A DNA stretch of 64,000 bases from Ichthyophis bannanicus. Lineage: Eukaryota > Chordata > Amphibia > Gymnophiona > Ichthyophiidae. Below are positions 32,566 through 43,524 of this stretch, one piece after another; positions within the stretch are counted from its first letter, which is position 1, and each line of letters begins with the position of its first letter. The stretch lies in contig CM066035.1 in assembly GCA_033557465.1 (NCBI GenBank), positions 917,052,235 through 917,116,234 of the forward strand, written 5' to 3'. The notes beneath the pieces are model-generated. The model did no database searches. It saw only the letters and a program-made list of their open reading frames with translations, and was not told the origin of the DNA. A program made the position numbers and the translations under genes.

Positions 32566-33970
32566 TAAATGATAACAGATAGACTAGCATGGTCCATCTT
32601 GTCTGCATAGTGAGGTGGCTAGATTTGTACCTCCCACTTTGTGCAGTTACTTACTCCCCTTTATGCCTTTGTTTAGGCCTATACTGTTTCAAGTATTTTT
32701 ATATCTTTTTGAGGTTGTCTCTAAAAATGAACACAATACTCCAAATGAGGCCTCACCAACAATTTGTACAGGGAGTGGAGTGGAGGAGTAGCCTAGTGGT
32801 TGGGGCAAGGTACTTCAGGCTGGAAGGTCGGGGGTTCAAATCCCACCAGAGGACAGCAACCTTGGGGCAGAAGGACTGGGGTTTCTAGTCCCACAGGTGC
32901 TCCTTGTGGTCTTGGGCAAGCCACTTAACCCTCCATAGCCCATGTTCCCTGTAAAATAGTTATCTCCAAGTTATAATACCCTGTTCAATGTAATTTCAGT
33001 TTGTTCAATGTAAACCGCACTGATGCAGAATAGCGCGGTATATAAGAGAATGTAAATAAAATAAATAATGTAAATAAATTAATACCGCCTTCCTGGTTAT
33101 GCCTCTCTGTATGAAGCTTAACATCCTTCTGGCTTTGGCTACTGTCTTGTCATATTGTTTCATCATCTTGAGATCCTCAGAAACTATCACATTGAGGTCC
33201 AGCTCTTTTAGATTTCTTCATCTCAAGTGCATCACTTTCCACTTCTCTGCATTAAATCTTAAGTGCCAAGCATTAGACCATTCTGCTAAGTTTTGTAGAT
33301 CTTTTCTCAAGTTGCATACTCCTTCCAAAGTGTCCACTCTTTTGCAAATCCTAGTGTCATCTGCAAAAAGACAAACTTTTCCTTTTAGCCCTTCAGCAAT
33401 ATCACTCACAAAAACAGGTCCCAGGACCCATCCCAGAGGCACTTCATTTCTCTCTTTCCTTTCTTCTATTTACTACCACCCTCTGTCATCAGTCAGTCAT
33501 CCTGTTTTTGATCCATTTCACCAACTTGGAACTCATCCACAAGCTACTCATTTTATTCATAAGCCTCCTATGAGGAACAGTATCAAAGACTGCTGAAATC
33601 TAAGTTACAAATCTATCACATGCCCTCGATTCAGTTCTTCGGTCACTCGATCAAAGAAATCAGATTCATTTGGCACAATCTTCCTTTGGTAAAACCATGT
33701 TGCCTCAGATCTTGCTACCCATTGGATTCTAAAAAGTTCATTTTCTTTGTTTCAGCTTCTCCATTGCTTTTCCTACCACCAAGGTAAGGCTTACTGGCCT
33801 GTAGCTATCCCCCTCTACTCTGTTACCACTTTTGTGAAGAGGGACCACATCAGTCCTTTTCCAGTCCCGCGGAATCTCTCACTTCTCCAAGGATCTATTA
33901 AACACATCCTATAAAGATGCCACCAGGACCTCTCTGAGCTCTCTCAGAATCCTGGGCAGATTAGATGGAC
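32566..33970 (-). mobile_element. CR1 LINE RT and 3' end, interrupted by SINE S4
   Basis: Minus-strand CR1. The 3' terminus is at 32566-32605 (antisense to GATGGACCATGCTAGTC), then 3' UTR text, the SINE, and RT sequence with GWVLGPVFVSDIAEGLK, VCLFADDTRICKRVDTL (FADD active site) and WHLRFNAEKWKVMHLR. The 5' RT part up to about 33970 is heavily frameshifted. Confidence 0.8.
32768..33083 (+). mobile_element. tRNA-derived SINE (S4) inside CR1
   Basis: Same family as S2: GTAGCCTAGTGGTTGGGGC (box A), GGGGTTCAAATCCC (box B), CTTGTGGTCTTGGGCAAGCC, and a tail with ACCGCACTGATGCAGAATAG and (AAAT)n. Confidence 0.85.
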
Positions 33971-34012
33971 CATGCTGATCTTTAACTGCTGTCATTTACT
34001 ATGTTACTATGT
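33958..34012 (+). repeat. CR1 3' terminus, plus orientation
   Basis: CAGATTAGATGGACCATGCT ... TTACTATGTTACTATGT is the well-known CR1 3' end. It abuts the minus-strand CR1 RT, so two CR1 pieces meet here in opposite orientation. Confidence 0.65.
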
Positions 34013-34059
34013 ATCCTTCTGCCTGAATCATGTGGTACTGTATATACTCCATTCTCATT

Positions 34060-34332
34060 AGTACCTCAATAGTTAATCATGCATGGTCCTTCTTCAGAAA
34101 TTTCTTTTGTGAACATAGAAGAGTATTTTTTATAACTTCCATTTTTAACTTGTCACTTTCCACAAATCAGTCCTCAGTACCTCTAGGGCTTGCAGTTCCA
34201 CTTTTCTCCTTCCTCCTCTCCCCAATATACTTGAAAAAAACTCTTGTTACTTTGCTTCACATCTTTAGCCATTTTTTCTTCTGTGTGTGCTTTTTCCATC
34301 CTGATTTCTGTCTTTGTCTCTTTCAGATTTAG
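34060..34332 (-). pseudogene. CR1-like ORF2 linker fragment
   Basis: The minus-strand frame KMAKDVKQSNKSFFQVYW resembles the stretch between endonuclease and RT in CR1. DIRS copy C begins at its edge. Confidence 0.4.
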
Positions 34333-34738
34333 CTGATATTCTCCAGGAACAAGCAGGAAGTCAGTCCTCACGTATGGGTGAGGACGGCACCTACAGAGTC
34401 TGTGCGGAGCATTTCCCCAGCTTTCAAAGAAAGCCTTTGGGACATGCTACTACACATGCATGGTCCCCTTCCTGCCCAAGTGTGCCATCTTGCTCAGTCT
34501 CCTTTTTTCTGTGGAGCCCAATGGACGCCTATCCTGTTTCCCTGGAAAAATTCTTCCAAAATATCCTTAAAAGTGTTTTTTTCGCGGTTGCATACTGCTT
34601 CCTCTTCCTGCCTTGAGACGGTGCTGGTTCTGGTACTGTTCTTGGCTCCTTCCTTTCTTTTGATCGAGGCTTGCCTCGACTGGCGTTCGTGCTTTTTTTC
34701 ACCCGTGGATTGTCGACCCTGGCCAGGTGTCCCCCACC

Positions 34739-36560
34739 ATGTCCCCCAGTGGGTTCAAAAAATATGACCGCTGCAACCAAACCATGTCTATTACAGGCAC
34801 GCATGACTTCTGCCTACGCTGCCTGGGCACGGACCACGACAGTACCACTTGCAACCTGTGCCAGGCCATGACTCCGAAAACCAACAAGAAAAGGTTGGAG
34901 TTGCAGGAAAGAATGTTTCCAAGGCGTTCCCCAGGCGTCCTCGGAGTCCCACAGCGGCAGCTTTTCTGAGAAGACCCTAGACCCTGAGAGAAAAAGAGAA
35001 AAAATCCTAGAAGTTAGTCTAGGTTCCACCAGTGAACCCAGAAAAGTCCTGCGGCAGGATTCGAGTGACTTCGAGCAGTGCCCCACTAAGATCTCTAAAA
35101 AGGAGTCTTCAGCAGGCAGAGACCATGTGAGGCTACCTTAGGCCGTGGTCCTCATCAAGGATGCACTCGCAAGAGTGCCAGCATTGGGTCTGAGGTCCTC
35201 AGTACCCACGCCAAAAGCTGCGGAGCCTTCTGGCCTCAAAACCAGAATGGTGGCCCTGGAGCAGAATATTTCTGCTATCCTGGAACTGCAGCAGGCACTG
35301 ATGGCCAGTTCATCCGCATCATCTGCCCCGACAACAGGGGAGTCCCTGAATGATGAACCAGGCTCCGAGCACCACCGGCCTTGGGTGAGTCCTCAGCACC
35401 AGTCGAGGTCCCAGTCCCGTTCCTCGGGTATCCGGTCCTCCCCGGCCAGTTTCCGGTAATTGGACCCAAAATCCTCCGGAGGATTCCGGCTCCTAGGGGC
35501 TGGCCTCAAGACACGAGACCGCAGAGCCTCAGAATTGTCAACACCCTCCGACTCCAAGTGGGAGACCGACATCGAGGCCTCCCCAGTAACCTGTTGACAC
35601 CGAGATGTCCCCTCGGAGCTGTCTGTCCCGGTACCTTGGCGCCATTCTTCTCCAGAGGATAAGGCCTTCCACGACTTCATCCTGGATATGGCCTGAGCCC
35701 TGTTGGTTCCGATAGAGTCAGAAGAGGACCTGCACACTAAAGAACTGGAAATCCTCCAGTATGAGGCCCCACCCAAAGAAACTCCACGGTGCCGGTACAG
35801 CTGATCCTCGAGCGGCTGTTCCTCAGGATATGGAAGACCCCGGCCTCAGTGCTTGTGGTCAGCTGACACCTCGATGCCGTCTACTGTGTCAAGAAGAGCC
35901 CCAGGTTCCACAAGACTCAGTTACCACATAATTCAATGTTGGTAGACTCAACCATGCAGAAGCTAAAGAGCCAGAAGAACTATTCCTCTGTTCCCTTGGG
36001 CAGAGAGTCGCGGGTGAAAATATTACCAGGGCTTCATGCTCGGGTGCCGGATTCAGGCCTATAGACAGGTACCTCAAGGCCCTGATCCAGAAGCTCTCCA
36101 GCTTTTCGGCTGTCCTCACCGGGGAACCCCTCCAGTGGTTCCAATCCCTGACAGCTGGGATCAAGGACTGCTCTATATTTCTTTCCCGAGTCATCTATGA
36201 TGGCTTCAAGTCAGCAGCCCGAGTGGTGGTGTCTGGCATCGGCGCCCAGCACCAAGCCTGGCTACAGACTTCGGACTTCGAGCAATGGGTCCAAGAAAAA
36301 TTGCTTGACGTCCCCTGTACTGGGGAAAGCTTGTATGGCTGACAAGGCGGTCAAGATAGAGGCTGAGGTGGTGACTAGGCAGAGGCTCTCTAAAAAGACC
36401 TCAGCCCTCCCTCACAAGAAACCATCGGGAAAAGACCCACCAAAGTCACTACCAGCCATTCTCAGGCCATCAACAACAAGGCCCTCAGCCTGACCAGGGC
36501 CACAGACCCAGGAAGCTAAAAACCCAGAAGCCCCAGACACCAACTCCCACCCGGTGGGAG
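34739..36560 (+). pseudogene. DIRS gag-like ORF1 (copy C)
   Basis: Starts MSPSGFKKYDRC with the CLRCLG zinc-finger-like motif, parallel to 17536. Later matches include SPRFHKTQLPHNSMLVDSTM, AVKIEAEVVTRQRLSKKTSA and the basic Pro-rich end. At least six stops or frame changes. Confidence 0.75.
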
Positions 36561-38349
36561 CTTTTGACTCCTGGGACAGGGCCTCGTCTCTCCCGGGAGA
36601 CCTTCCCCAGCCCACAGGGGGCTGCCTGACTCTTTTTTCCCACAGGTGGGCCGGGGTTACCTACGACCAGTGGATTCTGCAGGTGGTAAAGGAGGGGTAC
36701 CTCCTCCGCCTGCAGCAGCTACCCCCAAGGTTCTTCCCAGGAGAGCCTGTGCGACCTCTCCTTCACCAGACTTTGCTGCTCTCACAGCTCGCAGGCCTAC
36801 TCAGGGACAAGGCAGTGGAGCCTGTTTCCAAGCACCTGTGGGGAAAAGGCTTCTACTCCAGGTACTTCCTTGTTCCCAAGAGAATTGCGAGACTTGAATA
36901 GGTTCCTAATGAGGGAAAAGTTCAAGATGATCTCCCTTGGAACATTGCTGCCTTACCTCCACCAGGGAGACTGGCTGTGCTTCTTGGACCTAAAGGATGC
37001 GCATACCCACATTCTGATCCACCCCTCCCACAGGCAATACCTAAGATTAATGGTGAGAAGAGGGCACTACCAGTACAGGGTGCTGACCTTCGGCCTGACC
37101 TCCTCGCCAAGGGTCTTCACCAAGTGCTTGGCGATGGTAGTCACCCACCTGTGCCTACAAGGGGCTTTTGTCTTCCCCTACCTGGATGACTAGATCATCA
37201 GAGGTGGTACGGCCTCAGAGTTCAGGCAGAGTGTACAACCCTCTTACTTCAGCACCTGGGGTTCGTCATCAACTTCCCCAAATCCTATCTCACCCCAATC
37301 CAAAGTCTGGAGTTCATAGGGGCTCAGCTGGACACATTAAGGGTCAAGGCCGTCCTTCCAAGAGACAGGGTAGAACGCCTCAGGCAACTAGCAGGAGAGG
37401 TGCAATGCCACCAGTCGGTACTGGCTTGCCTCCTGCTTCACCTGTTGGGCCACATGGCCTCAATGGTCCACGTCATGCCATCAGCCTACCTCCACATGCG
37501 GGCAGCTGAATGGTGTCTCCACTCACAGTGGACTCAAGCCAGCTGGCGGAGTCCCTCACCTGGTGGCAAAACTTGCACCACCTCCAAGCGGGAATGCCAT
37601 TCCAAGTACCCGCACCACAGAAGACCCTGACAACAGACGCCTCCCTCCTGGGCTGGGGGGTATATTGCGAGGACGACTGCAGACAAGGCATGTGGTCCCA
37701 AGAGGAGTCACTCTTGAAAATTAACCTCGTGGAACTCAGGGCAATCTTCCTAGTTCCACAAGCGTTCCCCCACCGCCTGCGGCACCAGCCTATGCTGATC
37801 CAGATGGACAACCAGTTGGTATTGTTTTACATCAACAAGCCCCCTCTCCTTCGCAGTGCAAAACAACATGCTCCTGTGAGCAGTATACCTGCCAGGCCAT
37901 GTTGAGCAGCGTCCTTCGCCCACACGAGTGGTGCTTGAATCCCTGGGTAACATAGCAACTCTTCCACCACTGGGGCAGACCTGTGATGGACCTGTTCGCC
38001 TCCCCGAGCAATGCACAGCTGCCTCGCTTCTGCTCGCACCAGTCGCACCCGGGGAGAGTGGCAGCAGATGTCTTTCTGATTTTGTGGTTGAAGGACCTAC
38101 TCTATGTATTCCCACCACCCCCCTGATCACCAAGACCCTCTTCAATGTCCAAAGCGAGGTGGAAAGAGTGATACTGATTGCACCCAGATGACCCCCAGGC
38201 AACCCTGGTTCCCCTTGTTGCTTTCCCCGTTGGTGGCGCTCCCAGTCCCGCTGGGTCGGGCCTCGGATCTCCTGTCCCAGGAGGAAGGCTCCCTTCTACA
38301 CCCCAACCTGGGGTCCCTAATGCTGACGGCCTGGCTGCTGAAAGGGTAG
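36560..38349 (+). pseudogene. DIRS RT/RNase H (copy C)
   Basis: Pieces are YDQWILQVVKEGYLLRL, YSRYFLVPKR, a deletion of the RPILDL segment, LDLKDAHTHILIHPSHRQY and FPYLDD followed by a stop (TAG at 37192). RNase H in the frame of 37510-37905 is well kept: LTTDASLLGWGVYCE, NLVELRAI and IQMDNQLVLFYINK. It then continues with RPHEWCLNPW and MDLFASPSNAQLPRF. Confidence 0.82.
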
Positions 38350-38750
38350 CATTGGCCCCTTTCAACCTTCCAGGGGAAGTTGAGAAGGTCCTACAGGCCT
38401 CCTGAAAACCCTCCACCAGATGGGCTTACACCTTTAAGTGGAGAAGATTCTCTGTCTGGTGTGCGGAGAAGAGAGAGAATCCCCTTCTCCTGTTACGTGC
38501 AACTGATTCTCCAGTACCTTCTACACATGTCGCACACCAGGCTGAAATCCAACTCTGTGAGGATGCATCCGAGTGCCATAGCTATGTACCACCACCCTAT
38601 TGAGGGAAAACCCCTCTCGAGTCAGCTTCTGATCTCCAGGTTCCTCCAAGGCCTTCTGCTATCAAAGCTTCCTCTCCATCCTCAGGCGGTGGAGTAGGAC
38701 CTCAGTGTGGTGCTCTCTCAGCTTACTAAGCTGCCCTTCGAGATCCCCCT
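38345..38750 (+). pseudogene. DIRS tyrosine recombinase N-terminus (copy C)
   Basis: AERVALAPFNLPGEVEKVL and later SNSVRMHPSAIAMYHHPIEG match the recombinase N-terminus. The frame breaks off before the catalytic FARR box, at the join with unrelated DNA near 38750. Confidence 0.75.
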
Positions 38751-39324
38751 GGTCCTCGGAGTGGAGCGACCCCGTATCCTCCCTGGGGTCCATTTCCACT
38801 CGACCTTAGACGGTACCGGGTCCTCGTGCGGTGCCTTCTACTCCAGCCACCTCTTTCTCTTCCCATGACCCAAGGTCGCCAAAGGATCTGTTGCCTGCTG
38901 TTTCATGCAGAAGGCTTTATGCATCTGCAGTACAAACTCAGGCCAAAACCCCCATAGGCTCTGTGCTTCCTGGCGGCTCCCGAGATGTGGAGGGACACAG
39001 GAAGGGCAACTCCATCTCACTGTGCTCCTTGTTGGCCTCCTCAGTCACATTTGTAGGTACAGAGACCCCCAGAGGACCTGCATGGTCCTTCTGGGCCTGC
39101 AGGGTCCAATTCCACACCCTCTGATGCTCGTGAATGCCCAGCTTTGGCTGGAGCCTCTTCTGGGAAGCCCTCCTTTATCAACCCCAACTTGGCTTCGCAA
39201 CTGTGGCAAAATCCCACCGCTGAGATGGTACTGCACCTGGAGCCACACTCCAAACACATGGCTTTGGCAAGCATGACCAGTTCAGGGGAAGGTGAGTTCC
39301 CAGCAACGTTCCCCTGTTCCTCTG

Positions 39325-39330
<6 letters not shown>
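38751..39330. other. Unassigned, possible minus-strand retroelement relic
   Basis: A minus-strand frame at 39041-39274 starts MLAKAMCLECGSRC with a CxxC and a later CHSC. This recalls the zinc-finger-like start of DIRS ORF1 but is too short to assign. Confidence 0.3.
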
Positions 39331-39355
<25 letters not shown>

Positions 39356-39356
39356 G
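39331..39356. repeat. (TA)n microsatellite, left part
   Basis: About 11 TA units directly before the LTR-like block. Confidence 0.9.
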
Positions 39357-40770
39357 TGGCAAAGTCAGCTATCCTGAGAGTGGGGGAGGTGAGAAGCATA
39401 ATGAATTCACCCTAGCTAAGGGTCCCCTTCTAGGAGTGCAGGGAGAGAAAGCCACAGCCAGGTTTCAAAGACCGAAAAACCCCATCTGGAACAGGTTTCA
39501 GCCAATGACTGATAAAGTAAGAAAGAGGGATTGCAAGCACGAGGACCAAAGCCCTTACTTTAGCAAGTGCACTGATTATTCTACTATCAGAAGGCAGGGG
39601 GATTACCAACACCTGGGAAAGAAAGAGGTGGGGTTAAGACCCTAGAGGTATAAGCCTGGGTTAGATTATGCAGAAAGGGAGAGACGAGAAGGAGAGAGAC
39701 GAGAAAAGGGGAGACGAGAAGGAGAGCAGCCGGGAGAGCAGCTGAGACAGAAGCAGAGAGAAGGAGTGGATTCTTGGAGAAGAGCTGAGCTACCCAGAGC
39801 TGAGAGAGCTGAATTCCCTGCAACAGGTTGGCAACAGAGGTGGGGACCAGGAAGTGGAGAAGCTTTCAGACCACCAGAGAGGTTGTCAGCTGAGCAGTCT
39901 GACCAGGTTGGTGAGTCAGAACCCATGCAGTGTCAGAGTTGGGGGAAGAAGACTGCTTTATGGATTGCTCTCTATGCCAAGCTCTAGACAGGAGGTCTTG
40001 AGGAAAAGCTAGCCCTGAAAGAAATAATTCTCCTTGGAAGCTAACCATATGCAGTGTGGAGGTAAATTCCTGTCTGTTTTAAAAGGGAAATTTACTGCAA
40101 TGTAAGCCTGATCAGGAAGCTCTGATTCATGCTTGTTTGTCACCTGTGTTTGAACTGTGCAACGGCAAGAAAAGTCAAGTTAGCTGCTATAAGAGTTTTT
40201 GCTTCCTCCTCTCCTATATGAAAAGCCTGCTAAGAGTTTTGATAACAGCTTGGAATATTTGTTTTGTTCTAAGTTTGGTTTCACGTAGAAATGCAACCTA
40301 GAGAGGTTTTTGAGGATGGCAGAAACCAAACTGCTGTAGAAGAATTAAGCCTGAATTTTTCTTTATGCTCTGATTAACAAGGACTAAAAAAGGAAAATGG
40401 CAGCCTAGTTTCTAAAGAAAATTGCTTCTGCAACTAAGAGGACTTTAAAAAGCCATTTCTGAGTTCTTTTGGTTTGTTTGCCATTATTTGCTGTACCTTA
40501 AGCAAATCCTACAGTTATAATCCTGTAAATGATACCTTGAGCCTGCTGTGTTTTGTGTTATGGAAATACACTTTCTGTTACAAGCCTTACCCTCGGTTAC
40601 CTCAACTACAAACCTTCTACTTAAGGCACCAACATATTTTTGCAGTACTACACTTCCCAGAAGCCAACACGAAGAAATAGGCTGCTAGGAGCTGATAGAA
40701 GAAGGAATCCTCAACCACCACGCCCCTCGACCACTAGAGGCAAGTGGCTTCGGGCGTTGTGCTTGTGACA
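39357..40770 (+). mobile_element. LTR-like block (possible solo LTR)
   Basis: A 1.4-kb non-coding block starts TGGCAAAGTCAGC and ends GCTTGTGACA, so it has 5'-TG...CA-3' ends. It sits inside a (TA)n tract that continues on both sides with ATATA. A TATAAG box lies at about 39649. There is no second copy, primer-binding site or internal coding region in the window. The call rests on the ends and context only. Confidence 0.4.
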
Positions 40771-40806
40771 ATATATATATATATATATATAGATAGATAG
40801 ATAGGC
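40771..40806. repeat. (TA)n(GATA)n microsatellite, right part
   Basis: Continues the tract at 39331-39356 after the LTR-like block and turns into GATA units. Confidence 0.9.
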
Positions 40807-41345
40807 AGCCTGCAGTAATCTTTCCTCCTCTTTGTTTTTTTTAAACTCACTTTGTACTGAAAATGATGCCCAGACCCCACAAAACAACAAAATGCATTGC
40901 ACTGGTGCTCCTGTGTCCGCTACTGCTTCCCACAAGCTAGTAAGGCTGTAAGGAAGACTATCAGGAAATGGTGCCATTTCCTACGCTAATCAAAATGGCC
41001 CCCGTCAGCCATGTGGTCTCCCAGTCTGAATCAGCAGCCCCCGACACGTTGCTAACACCCAGAAAGGACGCCCCAGCACCCAAAACCTTACCTCTCCTGG
41101 CTTCAGAATAGCTGACTCTGACGGGGTAATGAATTGCTGTCAATTGAGGTCTGTAGCGCTCCCATGTACAGCTCCCATCACCCGACACTGAGAGAGTTCC
41201 AGAGCTTGGAGCCGCTCCGTCTGCCGGTACTGTGCAGCACACTTCCCCTCCCATTAGCTAGGGCATCCATGCTGACTGGTTGCCTTTCTTTCTTTTTTTT
41301 TCAACAGCCTTTAATTATGCTTTTGCTACCGGCAGACCCAACCAA
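40807..41345. other. No gene seen
   Basis: Mixed composition with no coherent frame or recognised repeat. Confidence 0.45.
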
Positions 41346-42330
41346 CTATCTAATGCTGATATAGCTCTTAAAATAAGAAAAATGCCACTTAGCTGTTCCA
41401 GCAATGAGCCCACTTCTTGGATCAGCTCTCTCCAACTGCTTGGAGACTGAGTTTACTGGAGCTGGTGGGTGGTGCCAGCTGCTTAAAAGCACTGATGTCA
41501 TTGAAGATGACATGCTTAGTCCCCAAACTGCTGGTAAGAGTTGACAACCCATATGTCAGGACTACACTGGAGGGACGATAAAGAACTTCTCTTATCTCCT
41601 TCCTCCCTACCAGCTCCTTCTTCAGGAGCTTTCCCATTTTACAAAAGTCAGTGTATTTGAAATCTAGGACTTTGGGTGTGTTGTCATTGGACTCTGCCTT
41701 GGGTTTTACCTCAAACCACACCATATGGTGATCCTGTCGCTCAGGTGGGACCCACATGGACATTAGATACGCTATCTCCATTCACAAGTACTAGATTCCC
41801 AAGTTAAAGAAGGAGTCTCCAATTAGTAACAGTTTTCTGTGATATTTTTTGATAATGCCTGCGACATTTCTGGTACATTGGGCATCACTTTTCTTATCTA
41901 AGACCACATCAGTTTCCATTAATGGAACATCTCATTTACCAAGGCAGAAAGGAATTTTGCAGGCATATCTCTTAATGGAATGGGTATCTGCATGTTACAG
42001 GTTGTACAGTAACCTCCCAGAATGCACTGTGATCCACTGATGCCCAGGTTTTTTTATTTTTTTTATAGGAGTGGTGGAGGATTGTTTTCAAGTTGTATCC
42101 CAGGGAGAGGCTTATTTTATTGGAACTAATTCTTCCCTTAGTTGAGTCAATTCCTTATTCAGAACAGATAGCTTGAGATTGCTTGGCAAAGCTCTAAGGT
42201 TCCAAATGGTTTTCCTTAGGATTAAGGCACCACAGTTATTGCACTGAGTAAAAATCATTTTGATTATTGGGTTTGATAAAGAACAGAATGGTTGTTTAAA
42301 AAAAAGCAATACAGGTATGCTTAGCACTTA
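41346..42330 (-). pseudogene. LINE ORF1-like relic (Cys motif, coiled coil)
   Basis: Reading from 42327: IKMIFTQCNNCGALILRKTI (Cys pair) is followed by a heptad-like LKLSVLNKELTQLREELV, then after many stops LVLVNGDSVSNVHVGPT, and in another frame MVWFEVKPKAESNDNT with MGKLLKKELVGRKEIREV. The order of zinc/PHD-like motif, coiled coil and a later globular part resembles ORF1 of the CR1/L2 group. Family uncertain. Confidence 0.4.
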
Positions 42331-42549
42331 ATTGAGGACAACTGACTATGTGTCTCTTAGGACAGCTATATAAGAAAATCCAGCTCTGGAGTAGGTAAGC
42401 AAGGGGTCAGGAGGGAGGGATTTTAAGTGCCCCAGGCCTTAGACTTTGTCTGAACTTAGAATAATTTCAAATCTCTCATTTATATAGTCGAGGCAAAGAA
42501 TATAAAAAAGCTAGATTTTCTAAAGTTTATAGCAAAAATATAAAGTTGT

Positions 42550-42775
42550 TTGCCAATATTGAAAAATATTACCGAAGTGAAAAACAAGCCTTTTTCAAAG
42601 ACAGAGAGCTAAAGGGCATGAAATGAAGCTGCAAGGAGGTAATCTTAAAAATAGCATCAGAAAACTCTTTCATGGAAAGAATGGTGGATGCCTGGAAAGC
42701 ACCCCAGGATGAGGACAAAACCAGTTATGGAATTCAAAAAGGTATGGTCTAAACTTAGACCCGTGGAGGTCAGCA
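42550..42775 (+). repeat. LINE 3' UTR-like fragment
   Basis: CTCTTTCATGGAAAGAATGG ... GGATGCCTGGAAAGCACC and GAATTCAAAAAGGTATGG are the stock phrases of CR1-type 3' regions. Confidence 0.45.
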
Positions 42776-42811
42776 TTTTTTTAAATGCTAGCTGCCATGG
42801 CTAAAAATATT

Positions 42812-43140
42812 GGGGCTGATTTTCAAAAGGCATTTACACGGTTTACAGCCCAGATGCCTTAAATGGAGATATTCAATGGCACGTACATGGCTAATGCTGT
42901 TGAATATCCCCTTCTAACTCCTCTACATGCTATTCAGTTAGTATCGGGGCGTGCCAGTGGTGCTGAATATCTACATGCTGCAGCCAGCTCTGCCACTATC
43001 TGTACAGTGGTGATATTCAGTGCTGCTATATGGATAGCTTATTCGGATAGTCTTAGGACAGCTTGTTTCCTCCTTAAGTTATCCAGAGAGTTATCCATAC
43101 AGTGGCACTAAAAATCACCGCTATATGGATAACTACATTT
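42812..43140. repeat. GATATTCA-family MITE-like copy
   Basis: GGGGCTGATTTTCAAAAGG at the left and repeated GATATTCA/TGAATATC phrases inside. It resembles 53190-53581. Confidence 0.5.
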
Positions 43141-43490
43141 TAGAAATGCCGTTCAGACGAAATCATGTCTATGTCCATGTCTAAACTTCTGTGGTAGGGG
43201 GGCAGTAGTGAAGGTTTACATGTATAAATACCATCAAAAATCATCCTACCTCTGCCCCATAACATAAACATGTTCGCCATGATATAGATTGGGATGGGGA
43301 TGTGCAGAAAAAGGTTCCAAACACGTGCAGAAAATGAGCCAATTTCACAAAAGCGCACATGGAAGATATAGACATTTGCGGTATCGGGCACATAGACATG
43401 CCAATGCTGGTATTTCGGGATATGCACATGTATATGTTACCACATACATGTCCTGGTCTGCCATTTTAAAAATAGAGGTGTGTCTCACTA
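43141..43490. repeat. Dispersed repeat shared with 15420-15645
   Basis: ACATGTATATGTTACCACAT, CATGTCCTGGTCTGCC and GACATGCCAATGCTGG echo the phrases at 15420-15645. Confidence 0.3.
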
Positions 43491-43524
43491 TGTGCCTACT
43501 AGGTTATTTTGAGTTGGCAAAAAA

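Larger units (their letters stand above)
34336..38750 (+). mobile_element. DIRS retrotransposon copy C, 3'-truncated
   Basis: Left ITR at 34336-34510 (TTCTCCAGGAACAAGCAGGA), gag-like ORF, RT, RNase H, and a recombinase that breaks off at about 38750. The ICR and right ITR are absent. Many stops and frameshifts make it the most decayed long copy. Confidence 0.88.
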
